DNA of 64,000 nt from CADCVW01 sp964251385. Lineage in GTDB: Bacteria; Pseudomonadota; Alphaproteobacteria; Sphingomonadales; Sphingomonadaceae. Within the stretch, counting starts at the first letter, position 1. The number at the start of each line of letters is the position of its first letter. Below the pieces are notes generated by a model that was given only the letters and a program-made list of their open reading frames with translations, did no database searches and had not been told where the DNA came from. A program made the position numbers and the translations under genes. Below are positions 1-8,945 of the stretch, piece by piece. Location of the stretch: positions 806,001 to 870,000 of the forward strand of contig CAXUJK010000001.1 in the NCBI GenBank assembly GCA_964251385.1, given 5' to 3'.

Positions 1-564
1 CGTGCAGCCCGCCGCGAGCGCGGGCGCGATCTTCCACGTCGCGTTGAACGACGGCCCGTTCCACGGAACGATTCCGCCGACCACGCCGATCGGCTCCTTG
101 AGCGTATAGGCCAGCACGTCGCCCGGCAGCGAGGGGGTCAGCGTTTCGCCGTGGATGGCGAGCGCCTGCCCCGCGCAGAAGCGGAACGTCGCGACGACCG
201 GCCCCGCCGCCATGTAGTTCGAGAAAGCGAGCGGCATGCCCATGTCGAGCGTGTCGAGCATCGCGATCTCGGCCATGTTGGCTTCGAGCAGGTCGGCGAT
301 CCGCAGCATGAGCGCGTGGCGCTCCGCCGGCTTGGACCGGCCCCACGGACCCTCGAACGCGCGCCGGGCCGCCGCGACCGCCAGATCGACGTCGGCGGCG
401 TCGCCCTCGGCGACCGCGTCGAGCATCTCGCCCGTGGTCGGGTTGGGCGTGGCGAAGGTCTTGCCCGAACGCGCCTCCACCCACTCGCCGCCGATCAGCA
501 GCTTTTTGGCTTGGCCGTTCAGAAAGGCCGGACGTGCCGGATGGATGCCTAGCTGCATGTTCAT
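1..564 (-). CDS. aldehyde dehydrogenase, N-terminal part (runs off the left edge)
   Basis: NAD(P)-dependent aldehyde dehydrogenase that would oxidise an aldehyde to a carboxylic acid in the cytoplasm. Only the first 188 codons are inside the window; the catalytic Cys and Glu lie beyond the edge. The visible part reads as a normal family N-terminus: a GGEWVEA strand near residue 26, a helix with RRAFEGPWGR, and the conserved PWNGP motif with its Asn near residue 169 at the start of the cofactor-binding fold. The ATG at 564 is used because the protein begins MNMQLG just before homology starts. It lies 75 bp downstream of the P450 gene on the same strand, so the two are probably co-transcribed and it may oxidise the aldehyde formed from the P450/SDR product. 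Confidence 0.9.
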   Translation of the reverse strand, partial: MNMQLGIHPARPAFLNGQAKKLLIGGEWVEARSGKTFATPNPTTGEMLDAVAEGDAADVDLAVAAARRAFEGPWGRSKPAERHALMLRIADLLEANMAEIAMLDTLDMGMPLAFSNYMAAGPVVATFRFCAGQALAIHGETLTPSLPGDVLAYTLKEPIGVVGGIVPWNGPSFNATWKIAPALAAGCT

Positions 565-639
565 GATTGGTCTCCGAGTGCCGCTAACGGTGCGATGGGG
601 GGATAGGCGGCGGTTATGCCGGGTCGGGTTGGATCAGCG

Positions 640-1935
640 TCACCGCTTGTCGAAGCTGACCCACAATTTGGTCAGCCCGTACGCGACGTACGTCGTCGTG
701 TATTCGTAGCTGGCCTCGCCGCGTGAGGGGCGGAAGTTCTTCGCGCGGCGCAGGAGCTGCGTGAACGCCTTGCGCAGCTCGCTGCGGGCGAGCTGGTTGC
801 CGATGCACATGTGGATGCCCGCGCCGAATGTCAGATGCGTGCGGCCGTTCTTGCGTTCCAGGTCGACCGTTTCCGGATCGGGAAACACGTCGGGATCAAG
901 ATTGGCGGCACCGAAGCGCGTCTCGATGATTGCGTTTTCCGGTATGTCGACGCCGCCGATCGTCAGCGGCTCGGTCGCCCGGCGGAACATCACCGTTGCG
1001 GGGGCCATGATGCGCAGCGTTTCCTCGATGAACGCGTCCATCTTGACGGTGTCGTCGCGGATCTCGTCGGCCAGCGCAGGCGTCTCGATGAGCAGCTTGA
1101 TCCCGCCCGCGATCGCGTTGGCCGTCGTCTCGCCGCCCGCGAGGAAGAGGAGGAACAGGATGCTGACCAGCTCCTGCATCGTCAGCTCGCGGCCATCCAC
1201 CTGCGAATTGGCGATCGTGCTGAGCAGGCTGTCGTCCGGCGTCGCCCGCACGCGCTCGGCGTTGGCCGCCAGGTAGCGCTGCAGCTCGATGACGTGCGGC
1301 ACGAGCTCCAGCTCGCGTTCGGGCGCGAGCGCGGGGTTGCTCGTCTCAAGCGACATCTCGCTCCAGCGCTTGAACTTGCCGATGTCGCGGTCGGTCACGC
1401 CCAGGATTTCGGTGAACACCGTCATCGGCAGCGGCATGGCGAACCGGTCGAACATGTCGACCTCCGGCTCGTCGATGAACGTGTCGATCAGTTCTGTTAC
1501 CGATGCCTCGATCTGCGCGTCGAGCCCGGACACCTTTTCCTGCGTGAACGCCTTGTCGACGAGCACGCGGAAGTGGCGGTGGGACGGCGGATCGTTGGTG
1601 ACCAGCGTATCGACGGGCAGGTAACCCTGCTCCTCGTACATGCGGTCGACCTGATCGCTGATGCTCGACTTTCGTGTCTGGATGACGCCGGTGCGGACCG
1701 ACAACGTCTTGTTGAGCACCGCGCGGCGCACGTCCTCGTAACGCGTCAGCACGTAGCTGCCGCTCACCGGATCCTTGTGGACAGGGGCTTCGGCGCGCAG
1801 CCGGTGGTAGGTCGGGAACGGGCAGCGCCGGGTCTCCGGATCGCTGAAGGTGATGCCCGCGACTCCGCCGACCACGCCCAGCTCGTCGGCAGGCACTTCT
1901 CCTTCGGGGACGATCTGGCCCTCGGCAACGCTCAT
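640..1935 (-). CDS. cytochrome P450 (bacterial class I)
   Basis: Heme monooxygenase of 431 aa, soluble, using electrons from a small ferredoxin. Seen in the sequence: the I-helix AGGETT motif that handles oxygen activation, the K-helix EETLR (ExxR), and the heme loop FGAGIHMCIGNQLAR with the axial Cys at about residue 377. An open frame extends 53 codons upstream of the chosen ATG at 1935, but that extension is low-complexity and unlike P450s; MSVAEGQIV is the likely start. It is divergent from the SDR gene across a 179-bp gap (1936-2114) that must hold both promoters. SDR, ferredoxin and aldehyde dehydrogenase neighbours suggest hydroxylation of a terpenoid, alkane or aromatic substrate followed by stepwise oxidation. 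The substrate cannot be read from sequence. Confidence 0.93.
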   Translation of the reverse strand: MSVAEGQIVPEGEVPADELGVVGGVAGITFSDPETRRCPFPTYHRLRAEAPVHKDPVSGSYVLTRYEDVRRAVLNKTLSVRTGVIQTRKSSISDQVDRMYEEQGYLPVDTLVTNDPPSHRHFRVLVDKAFTQEKVSGLDAQIEASVTELIDTFIDEPEVDMFDRFAMPLPMTVFTEILGVTDRDIGKFKRWSEMSLETSNPALAPERELELVPHVIELQRYLAANAERVRATPDDSLLSTIANSQVDGRELTMQELVSILFLLFLAGGETTANAIAGGIKLLIETPALADEIRDDTVKMDAFIEETLRIMAPATVMFRRATEPLTIGGVDIPENAIIETRFGAANLDPDVFPDPETVDLERKNGRTHLTFGAGIHMCIGNQLARSELRKAFTQLLRRAKNFRPSRGEASYEYTTTYVAYGLTKLWVSFDKR

Positions 1936-2114
1936 GGTCTCAAACTCCGTGCAGGCCGGAGACCTACCACAGGTTCCGCGTGCCCCACCGCCGACGAAAC
2001 TGACCGCAAGCGCACATTTGCTAAACGATGCGGGTTTGTCGGCTCTCGATGGGGTGGCCTCGCGTCCCGACGCGCATAGGCTGTCGGGCGGCACGAAGCC
2101 GCGGAGACGATCGA

Positions 2115-2867
2115 ATGCGCAACCTGAGCGGAAAGACGGTGCTGGTCACGGGCGGCGGCGCGGGGCTCGGCGAGGCGACGGTGCGCCGCTTCGTCGACGA
2201 GGGCGCCCGGGTCATGGTCGCCGACATCGACGAGGAGGCCGGCCGGGCGGTCGGAGACGCCTTCGGCATGCCGTTCCTGCGGCTCGACGTCGGCGACGCC
2301 GCGTCGTTCGAGGACGCGATCGCGCAGACCGTCCGGCAGTTCGGCGGCCTGGACATCCTCGTCAACAATGCCGGCGTCGCGTCGGCCCGCGCGCCGATCC
2401 ATGCGGCGACGCTGGAAAACTGGCACCGCGTGATCAACGTCAACCTGAACGGCGTCTTCTACGGCATGAAGTACGCGCTCGCGCATTTCGTCGAGCGACA
2501 AAGCGGTGTCATCGTCAACATCTCGTCCGTCGCCGCGATCCGCGCGTTTTCCGAGCTCCCGCCCTACAACGCGTCCAAGGCGGGCGTGTCGCAGCTGACC
2601 CGCGAGGCGGCGGTCGAGTATGGGGGGCAAGGCATCCGCGTGAACGCCGTCGCCCCAACTGCGGTTATGACGGCGATGAACCTGCGCATGGGGGAGGAGT
2701 TGGGCGACCCCGAAGGTTTCGCGAAGATGCTGACGGGAATGAACCCCATGCCCGGCGGCGCGACCCCGGACGACATCGCCGCCGCCGTCGCATTCCTCGC
2801 CAGCGACGACGCCCGCTTCATCAGCGGCGTCACCCTGCCCGTCGACGGCGGCTACACCGCGATGTAG
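2115..2867 (+). CDS. short-chain dehydrogenase/reductase (classical SDR)
   Basis: Classical 250-aa NAD(P)(H)-dependent alcohol/ketone oxidoreductase. The cofactor motif TGGGAGLG is at residues 12-19, NNAG follows the fourth strand, and the Ser-Tyr-Lys triad is visible as NISSVAA and YNASK. The C-terminus PVDGGYTAM is typical of the family. An acidic residue after the second strand (VADIDEE) favours NAD. The frame is open further upstream, but the ATG at 2115 gives the canonical N-terminus MRNLSGKTVLVTG. It is followed after 42 bp by the ferredoxin gene, so both are likely one transcript. By context it probably oxidises the alcohol formed by the neighbouring P450. Confidence 0.92.
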   Translation: MRNLSGKTVLVTGGGAGLGEATVRRFVDEGARVMVADIDEEAGRAVGDAFGMPFLRLDVGDAASFEDAIAQTVRQFGGLDILVNNAGVASARAPIHAATLENWHRVINVNLNGVFYGMKYALAHFVERQSGVIVNISSVAAIRAFSELPPYNASKAGVSQLTREAAVEYGGQGIRVNAVAPTAVMTAMNLRMGEELGDPEGFAKMLTGMNPMPGGATPDDIAAAVAFLASDDARFISGVTLPVDGGYTAM

Positions 2868-2909
2868 CGGGGCCGCTTAAACCTTTTTCTCCTGAACAGA
2901 CGAGGCTGC

Positions 2910-3227
2910 ATGACCACGATCACCGTGACGACCCGGGCGGGCGCCGAAATGACGATTACGGGCCAGGCCGGTATATCCGTGATGGAAGCGGTACGAGACG
3001 CGGGCGTGGACGAATTGCTGGCGTTGTGCGGCGGCTGCTGTAGTTGCGCGACGTGCCACGTCTATATCGACGCCGACCACATGGACCGGCTTCCGCCGAT
3101 GAGCTCGGACGAGGACGACCTGCTCGACAGCTCGGACAGCCGCGACGCGCGATCGCGCTTGTCGTGCCAAGTGATGATCACGGACGCGCTCGACGGCTTA
3201 CGGGTCACGATCGCCCCCGAAGATTAG
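2910..3227 (+). CDS. [2Fe-2S] ferredoxin, P450 redox partner type
   Basis: 105-aa plant/adrenodoxin-type ferredoxin, a cytoplasmic one-electron carrier. The cluster ligands are Cys40, Cys46, Cys49 and Cys86, giving C-x5-C-x2-C and a distal Cys in LSCQVM, as in putidaredoxin-like proteins that feed bacterial P450s. An acidic stretch (DEDDLLDSSDS) just before the last ligand matches the partner-docking face of this group. It lies 42 bp after the SDR gene and near the divergent P450. No ferredoxin reductase is seen in the window, so the electron source must be elsewhere or left of the edge. Confidence 0.94.
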   Translation: MTTITVTTRAGAEMTITGQAGISVMEAVRDAGVDELLALCGGCCSCATCHVYIDADHMDRLPPMSSDEDDLLDSSDSRDARSRLSCQVMITDALDGLRVTIAPED

Positions 3228-3326
3228 ACGCGACGGACGCGCTCACGTCCGTTCTCCCGCGCCCGTCCTGCTTTTGGCCACAATGCGCGGGCCTAGCGGA
3301 CGGCTACGGGGAGAAACCTTCAGTCC

Positions 3327-4067
3327 ATGTCGTTCGAACGCGCCGTCATCCTGAGCGCGGGCAAGGGCTCGCGCCTGCTCCCGCTCACTGAAAACCTGCC
3401 CAAATGCCTGCTCCCGTTCTCAGGGCGAACGCTCCTCGAATGGCAACTCGACGCGCTGCGCGCCGGCGGCGTGTCGCAGGTGACGGTGGTCACCGGCTTC
3501 CGGTCCGACCTCGTCGAGGCGGTCATCGCTGCGCGCGGCGACCCGGGCGTCACGACGGTGTTCAACCCCTTCTACCATGTCGCCGAGAATGTCGGGACGG
3601 TGTGGATGGCGCGCGAGCGGGTGGTGGGCGACGTGCTGCTGCTCAACGGCGACACACTATTGTCGCGAGAGATCGTGGCCAGGCTGGCGGATGCGGACGC
3701 GCCCATCACCGTCACGATCGATGAGAAGCCGGCGTACGACGACGACGACATGAAGGTGGTGCGGTCGGGCGACCGCCTGGTGCGCATCGGCAAGGTGCTG
3801 GCGGGCCTGACCCCGGACGCCGAATCGATCGGCTTCCTGGTGTTTCGAGGAGAAGGCGCGGCCGCCTTCGTCGCGGCGGTGGACCGGATGATGCACGACC
3901 CGGAGGGCACGACGCGCTGGTACCTGAAGGTCATCGACCAACTCGCGCCGACGGGTATGGTCGCGTGCAGGTCGATCAAGGGGCTGGCGTGGGCGGAGGT
4001 AGATTACCCCGCCGACCTCGAACTCGCGCGCGCGCTCACTGACGGATGGGCGGCCGCGGGGCTTTAG
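3327..4067 (+). CDS. nucleotidyltransferase, sugar- or alcohol-phosphate NTP transferase
   Basis: 246-aa protein of the NTP_transferase fold that activates a phosphorylated sugar or alcohol as its NDP derivative. The N-terminus carries the G-x-G-x-R and PK signature as LSAGKGSRLLPLTENLPKC, with the catalytic Arg near residue 16 and Lys near residue 26. LLNGDTL supplies the metal-binding Asp. The short length, with no C-terminal beta-helix, resembles phosphocholine or inositol-phosphate cytidylyltransferases more than RmlA. Its 3' end overlaps by 4 bp the convergent HIT gene. A CDP-alcohol phosphatidyltransferase lies in the facing operon, so I infer it makes a CDP-activated polar alcohol for that enzyme. 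The RBS is a GGGGAGA just upstream. Confidence 0.85.
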   Translation: MSFERAVILSAGKGSRLLPLTENLPKCLLPFSGRTLLEWQLDALRAGGVSQVTVVTGFRSDLVEAVIAARGDPGVTTVFNPFYHVAENVGTVWMARERVVGDVLLLNGDTLLSREIVARLADADAPITVTIDEKPAYDDDDMKVVRSGDRLVRIGKVLAGLTPDAESIGFLVFRGEGAAAFVAAVDRMMHDPEGTTRWYLKVIDQLAPTGMVACRSIKGLAWAEVDYPADLELARALTDGWAAAGL

Positions 4068-4537
4068 ACGCCCGAACGCCACAACGCCTTGAGCCACTCC
4101 ACCAGCGCGTCGGTCTGGCCCGCATCAAGCTTGAACGCGTCGTTCAACGCGGGCGCCTTGGGCCAGCCGCTGTCCCCGATCGTCACGCCCTCCGCAGTGC
4201 GGCCGCCTTCATAGCGCGGCAACACATGAAAGTGGACGTGAGGGTCGACCATCATCAGCATCAGGTAATTGATGCGTGCGCAATTCACCGCCCGCCGCAG
4301 GCCGCCCTCGACCTCCGCCGTCACGGACGCGAGCTCGGTAAAGGCTTGCGTCGGCAGCGCCGACAGGGCGGTCGCGTCCGACCTGGCGGCGAGCACGAGC
4401 GACCCGAGCGTCGGCTGCTCGGGCCGGAGCAGCACGACCCAGTGCTCGTACTCCGCGACAAGCGTCTGCGGGTAGCCGAAGCGGCGGATCGTGTCGTTCA
4501 AGTCATTGCTCCAGCCAGGAGGTGACCGTGCCGCCAC
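4064..4537 (-). CDS. HIT-family nucleotide hydrolase/transferase
   Basis: Histidine-triad protein of about 157 aa. The active-site triad is HVHFHVLPR near residue 100, preceded by a typical HIT core (EHWVVLLRPEQPTLGSLVL). HIT enzymes act on nucleotide-phosphate or nucleotide-alkyl linkages. The annotated ATG at 4537 makes the gene overlap the upstream phosphatidyltransferase by 35 bp; an in-frame TTG at 4501, one base past that gene's stop, is an alternative start that would give 145 aa. Last gene of the minus-strand operon 8719-4064. Association with nucleotidyltransferase and CDP-alcohol chemistry suggests turnover of a nucleotide by-product, an inference only. Confidence 0.85.
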   Translation of the reverse strand: MAARSPPGWSNDLNDTIRRFGYPQTLVAEYEHWVVLLRPEQPTLGSLVLAARSDATALSALPTQAFTELASVTAEVEGGLRRAVNCARINYLMLMMVDPHVHFHVLPRYEGGRTAEGVTIGDSGWPKAPALNDAFKLDAGQTDALVEWLKALWRSGV

Positions 4538-5609
4538 GCACGCTTATCCAGCCGGCCTGTGCGAGCTGCGCCAGATGCACCGCGAGCGAGATCGCGGTCC
4601 ACCAGGCCACTCCGATCAGGCTCAGATCGGGGCGTCCGAACAGCAGGAAGCCCGCCAGGATCACGACGTTGGGATTGCGGCGCGCGGTGATCAGCCGAAA
4701 CCGGCTGTCGATCCGCCGCCACACGTGGACGTGCATCCCGAACGCCGCGATGAACGCGCCCTCGATCAACCGCTGCGCGACGTAGCCGCCGACGATCACC
4801 GCCATGACCATCCAGAACACCGGCGTTGCGAGCTGCAAGCCCCAGGCTCCGAGCCCCAGGCCCCAGGCCAGATACCAGAAGGGTGGATGGATCAGATCGA
4901 TTCCGTGGTCCAAGAGATGGCCCCACTTGGACGACGTGATCGTGCACCGCGCCAGCTTCCCGTCGACGGTGTCCAGCACCATGAACACGAAGCCCAGCGC
5001 GAGGCCCGGCCAGTAGCGTCCGTAGAAGAACAGCACGGTCGCCGCGACGCAAAGCAGCGCACCCACGATCGACACCATGTTGGGCGTGATCCCGACCCGC
5101 GCGCACAAGCGGGTCAGCACCAGCGCCCATTCCGGCCAGAGATACTTGGTCAGGATGTCCGTCACGCCCTTGTACGCGCCGAAATAGCTCGCGCGTTCGA
5201 GCGAGCGCACGGTGCCCGGCTCCAGCGGGCTCGCGAACGGCACTTCGCGCTTGCGCAGTTCGTCGTTGACGAGCGTCAGGCCCTCTTCGTGCGCGATCGG
5301 GACCAGACCGTCCGGCACGCGTCCCGCGCCAATGGCGTCGAAGGCGGCGGGATCGTCGGTGTGCGCGATCACCGCACGCCCGCTCACCGTCAGCACGTGT
5401 CCCGGCCGAGCGGCGAGCGCGCGCAGCCACGCGGGATCGAAGGCGAAGCCGGCATCCACCAGCAGCGCAGGGTCGGTCGATCGTCCGTCGGCGAACACCA
5501 AACCCGCCGCCCGCGCGATGCGGCGCGTGCGCTCGTGCGTGTCCATCCCCCAAAGCAGGGTCGAATTGCGCCCTACCATGCGCACGACGGGTTGCTCAGG
5601 CTCGGGCAT
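4503..5609 (-). CDS. CDP-alcohol phosphatidyltransferase with N-terminal extension
   Basis: 368-aa integral membrane enzyme transferring a phospho-alcohol from CDP to an acceptor. The full family signature DG-x2-AR-x8-G-x3-D-x3-D is present: Asp216, Gly217, Ala220, Arg221, Gly230, Asp234 and Asp238. Hydrophobic helices begin near residue 178 and continue to the C-terminus. About 140 residues before the membrane part have no domain I recognise; this resembles the layout of inositol-phosphate type enzymes where the N-terminus is a nucleotidyltransferase, but no nucleotide signature is visible here. The start at 5609 is fixed by a TGATG overlap with the stop of the AsnB-like gene. An upstream frame extension of 98 codons is spurious. 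Confidence 0.88.
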   Translation of the reverse strand: MPEPEQPVVRMVGRNSTLLWGMDTHERTRRIARAAGLVFADGRSTDPALLVDAGFAFDPAWLRALAARPGHVLTVSGRAVIAHTDDPAAFDAIGAGRVPDGLVPIAHEEGLTLVNDELRKREVPFASPLEPGTVRSLERASYFGAYKGVTDILTKYLWPEWALVLTRLCARVGITPNMVSIVGALLCVAATVLFFYGRYWPGLALGFVFMVLDTVDGKLARCTITSSKWGHLLDHGIDLIHPPFWYLAWGLGLGAWGLQLATPVFWMVMAVIVGGYVAQRLIEGAFIAAFGMHVHVWRRIDSRFRLITARRNPNVVILAGFLLFGRPDLSLIGVAWWTAISLAVHLAQLAQAGWISVRGGTVTSWLEQ

Positions 5610-7540
5610 CAATCGGACGGCGCGCGATAGGCGGCGGGCGTGCGGCAAGCAAGCGGGTCGCGCCCCGCCCACCACAGGCAGAAGATCGCCAGCGCGTACA
5701 GAAACCGCCCATGGTCGCGCGTGCCCGCGCGGTGCTCGTCGAACACGGCGTCGACGGCGGTCGGCGACAGGTAGCCCGCCCCTCGCACGCCGCTGTCGTT
5801 CCACAGTTCGCGGGCGTAATCGCCGAAGTCGCCCGCGAACCACTCCGCAAGCGGTATCGCGAAGCCCTGCTTGCGCCGCTTGGTGAAACCCTCCGGCAAC
5901 CAAGGCGCCACGGCTTCGCGCACGATGTGCTTGCCCACTCCTCCGCGCATCTTCAACGAAGCAGGGACCGTCAGCGCCCAGTCAACGAACGCGGGTCCCA
6001 ACATCGGCACGCGCACTTCGAGCGAATGCGCCATGCTCGCACGGTCAACCTTGGTCAGCATCGCCGACGGCAGGTTGAGCGCCAGGTCGGCGTAGACGAA
6101 CTGTTCCAGCGGATCGGTGGAGATGTCCTGCGCGGGGTGCGGAAAATACTCGTCGCGCAGGGCCTCGAACGGCCACGGCCCTTCCACAACCTCCAGGAAG
6201 TCTGGCGCGTACACTTGCCGCCGCATCGCGGGCGACGTGATCTGCGTGCGCGCGAAGAACCGGCACACGCCGTCGGGCAACCCCGCGCTCCCGAGCGCGC
6301 GCTGAACCCTGTGCAGCGCCAGGTTGAGGCCCCGCGACGGCAAGGACATTCGCGACACGGCATGCACGGTCCGCCGCGCGAGCGGATGCATGCCGCCGAC
6401 CCTTTGCTCGGTGCGGTGGCGCTTGTACCCCATGAACAGTTCGTCGCCGCCGTCGCCCGACAGCACGACTTTGACGTGTTCGCGCGCGACCTGCGATACA
6501 TACCACGTGGGCACCGCCGACGGATCGGCGAACGGCTCGCCATAGCAGCGCGCCACCGCCGGCAGAACGTCGCAAGCCGCCTTCAGGTCGATGGTGCGCG
6601 TCGTGTGGCGGCAGCCCAGATGGCGCGCGACCGCTTCGGCCGCCGGAGCCTCGTTGTACCGGTCGACCGGAAAACCGATCGTAAATGTGCGGACGGGCGC
6701 GCCGCCGATGCGCGCCATCGCCGCCACTACCGCCGACGAATCGATCCCGCCCGACAGGAACGCGCCCACCTCGACATCGGCGAGCATGTGGCCGCGCACC
6801 GTGTCCAGCCAGCGGGCTTGGAACGCGTGGATCCACTCGGCGTCGGATCGCGGAGCGGCGGGAGCATAATGCGGCTGCCGGAACGCGACGGCGACAGCTT
6901 GGCCTTCCGGTCCGATCGTCAGTGCGTGACCCGGCGGCAGGCTGCGGACCTGCCGGTAGATCGACCGCGGGGTGCGGATATGGCCGAAGCTGAAGACGTC
7001 GTGCACCGCGCGCGCCGAGACGTCGAAGCGGTGCCCCGGCAGGACTTGCAACGCCCGCAGCTCGGACGCGAAGGCCAGCCCCCCCGCCTGCTCCGTCAGG
7101 TACAGCGGCTTGATCCCCATCGGATCGCGCGCAAGCGTCAGCCGCCGCGCCCGCCGATCCCAGATCGCGACAGCGAACATCCCCTCCAGGCGTGCCCACG
7201 CCGCATCGCCCCACGCGCGGAAGGCGAGGAGGATCGTCTCGGTGTCGCTCTGCGTCCGGCACACGTGCCCTTGCCGCTCCAACTCTCGGCGCAACTCGCG
7301 GTGATTGTAGATCTCGCCGTTGAAGACGATCGCGTAACGCCCGTCGTCCGTCTCGATCGGCTGATGCCCGCCGCCCACGTCGATGATGCTCAGCCGGCGC
7401 ATGCCCATGCCGAAGTCGCCGTCGAGCAACACCCCTTCGTCGTCGGGTCCGCGATGCCGGATCGCGTCGCACTGCGCCTGCACGACGGCGGGGTCCACCG
7501 TCCCGCCGCCGCGTCTGTACCATCCGGCTATGCCGCACAT
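5609..7540 (-). CDS. asnB: asparagine synthetase (glutamine-hydrolysing) / AsnB-like amidotransferase
   Basis: 643-aa two-domain enzyme. After removal of the initiator Met the N-terminal nucleophile Cys (MCGIAGW) forms the class II glutaminase; residues to about 210 hold the amidotransferase domain, with RRLSIID and NGEIYNH motifs. The synthetase domain has the ATP pyrophosphatase loop FLSGGIDSSAV and SGDGGDELFMGY. The ATG at 7540 is chosen because it places Cys at position 2; a 21-codon upstream extension would destroy that. It is the middle gene of a minus-strand operon and shares TGATG with the next gene. In polysaccharide or envelope clusters such proteins often amidate a sugar acid, so it may not make free asparagine. 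Confidence 0.9.
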   Translation of the reverse strand: MCGIAGWYRRGGGTVDPAVVQAQCDAIRHRGPDDEGVLLDGDFGMGMRRLSIIDVGGGHQPIETDDGRYAIVFNGEIYNHRELRRELERQGHVCRTQSDTETILLAFRAWGDAAWARLEGMFAVAIWDRRARRLTLARDPMGIKPLYLTEQAGGLAFASELRALQVLPGHRFDVSARAVHDVFSFGHIRTPRSIYRQVRSLPPGHALTIGPEGQAVAVAFRQPHYAPAAPRSDAEWIHAFQARWLDTVRGHMLADVEVGAFLSGGIDSSAVVAAMARIGGAPVRTFTIGFPVDRYNEAPAAEAVARHLGCRHTTRTIDLKAACDVLPAVARCYGEPFADPSAVPTWYVSQVAREHVKVVLSGDGGDELFMGYKRHRTEQRVGGMHPLARRTVHAVSRMSLPSRGLNLALHRVQRALGSAGLPDGVCRFFARTQITSPAMRRQVYAPDFLEVVEGPWPFEALRDEYFPHPAQDISTDPLEQFVYADLALNLPSAMLTKVDRASMAHSLEVRVPMLGPAFVDWALTVPASLKMRGGVGKHIVREAVAPWLPEGFTKRRKQGFAIPLAEWFAGDFGDYARELWNDSGVRGAGYLSPTAVDAVFDEHRAGTRDHGRFLYALAIFCLWWAGRDPLACRTPAAYRAPSD

Positions 7541-7603
7541 CGCCCAACCTCCCGCGCCCGCATGCGCAGATGGGGCCGGGGAAAGCAAAAGGGCGTCTCG
7601 CAC

Positions 7604-8719
7604 CTAGCTCGCAACCGCCTCCAGAACGATCGCCGCGGCCCGGCCGATCGCCCCGCGATAGTCTCCGAACGCGAAGGCCACCGCCTCCGTTTGCCGCGCC
7701 GCCACCGCTCCGTGGTTCGCGAACGCCCGATCGATCGCATCCAGAACCGCATCGGCATCCGTCGCCACCTCGCCCAGCGACCAGCCGGCGTAGCGCGGAT
7801 CGCCTCGCCAGTCCGCGTCGTGCGCGTCGATGAACGCGACGGGCCGCGGGCGGATGAGGAACTCGTAGAGTTGGCTCGACATGTCGCCGAGGTACAAATC
7901 GGCGCTTTGCGTGTAGCTCATGTCGAAGAGCCGTGGCGATCCGAGATCGACAATGATCCGCCCCGGCACGGCCAGCGCCGTCCAGCCCGCGCGCTCACCC
8001 GACGACATGTCCTCGGCGACGCGAACGTGCGGAGCGTAGATCAGGTTGTAGCGGTCCTGCGCGGCGAACCGCGCGATCACCGCGCGCGCTATGCCCAGCG
8101 ATGACAGGTCGGCGTCGAAATGCGGATTATACAGCACGGTGGGCCGATCATTGTCGAACACGCGCTCCGACGCGTTCCCCGTCAGGTCGAGATAGTCGAG
8201 CTTGACGTACCCGGCGGACCGCAGCCGCACCCGACCGATGCCCTGCGACACCGCCCGCGCGATGTCCTTCTCCCCCGGCACGACGATCAGGTCGAACGCG
8301 TTCAACCGTGCCTCGGAACGCGGTGCACGATCGCCCGCGCCGTGCCGAAAATGGACCAGCGGCCGCCCCCAACTCATCCATCGCAGCGCCGCCGACGTCC
8401 GCTCAGGCACGACGATCGCGCGAGCGCGCCGCGCCTGCCATCGCACCGCCGCGAGCAACCCGCCCTTGGCCGCCGCCCGGCGCCGCGCCAGCTGTGCCGC
8501 GACCCGCGCCCACCAGGGCGTCGCCAATTGCCGCACGACAAGCTTCGGCGCGTCCATCCGTTCCCGCACCTCGCGCAGCGCCGCGGTCGTTTCCCCGTCT
8601 GCACAGAAACAATGGATGTCCAGATCGGGACGCAGTCGGCTGACCTCCGCGGCCACGGGAGCCAGATGCACCACCTGATGCACGCCCCCGATGAACACGA
8701 AGACGATGTCCGTTTTCAT
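7604..8719 (-). CDS. CDP-glycerol glycerophosphotransferase-like protein
   Basis: 371-aa protein of the GT-B-like CDP-glycerol:polyglycerol phosphate transferase group (Glyphos_transf). Supporting features in the C-terminal half: VLYNPHF, LIYAPHV, a DLG-x-PRLFDM stretch, YLGDMSSQLYEFL and then RPVAFID, the usual order of acceptor/donor motifs in this family. The N-terminal half has a Rossmann-like start (DIVFVFIGG). First gene of the minus-strand operon; 63 bp separate it from the AsnB-like gene. The ATG at 8719 is preferred to an 87-codon upstream extension of low-complexity sequence. Role inferred: adding glycerol-phosphate or a similar unit to a lipid-linked or surface glycan. Confidence 0.78.
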   Translation of the reverse strand: MKTDIVFVFIGGVHQVVHLAPVAAEVSRLRPDLDIHCFCADGETTAALREVRERMDAPKLVVRQLATPWWARVAAQLARRRAAAKGGLLAAVRWQARRARAIVVPERTSAALRWMSWGRPLVHFRHGAGDRAPRSEARLNAFDLIVVPGEKDIARAVSQGIGRVRLRSAGYVKLDYLDLTGNASERVFDNDRPTVLYNPHFDADLSSLGIARAVIARFAAQDRYNLIYAPHVRVAEDMSSGERAGWTALAVPGRIIVDLGSPRLFDMSYTQSADLYLGDMSSQLYEFLIRPRPVAFIDAHDADWRGDPRYAGWSLGEVATDADAVLDAIDRAFANHGAVAARQTEAVAFAFGDYRGAIGRAAAIVLEAVAS

Positions 8720-8945
8720 CGGCTTCCGATCCCGCTGACCCCGCCCCACATCGGACGAACTGGCTGGGGCGGCAGGAACCTCACCTAGAGGACCCCTACC
8801 CCGCCGAAACGGCTGATTCCCGCCGATCTTCGATGGCGTCGATCTTGAGTGGCTACATACACTGGCTACAACGGCTGGCAACACAGCTTGATGAAGCGGC
8901 GTCCTGCGAAGCCCCTGATCACAATCGTTGCGGCGCTGTTTCTCT

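Noticed and set aside
811..2079. 422-aa open frame opposite the P450
   Set aside because: Antisense artefact of high-GC codon bias; lacks any family feature.
5711..8104. 797-aa open frame on the plus strand opposite the AsnB-like gene
   Set aside because: Shadow of the real minus-strand gene; composition is Arg/His/Gln-rich with no domain, while the opposite strand has complete AsnB motifs.
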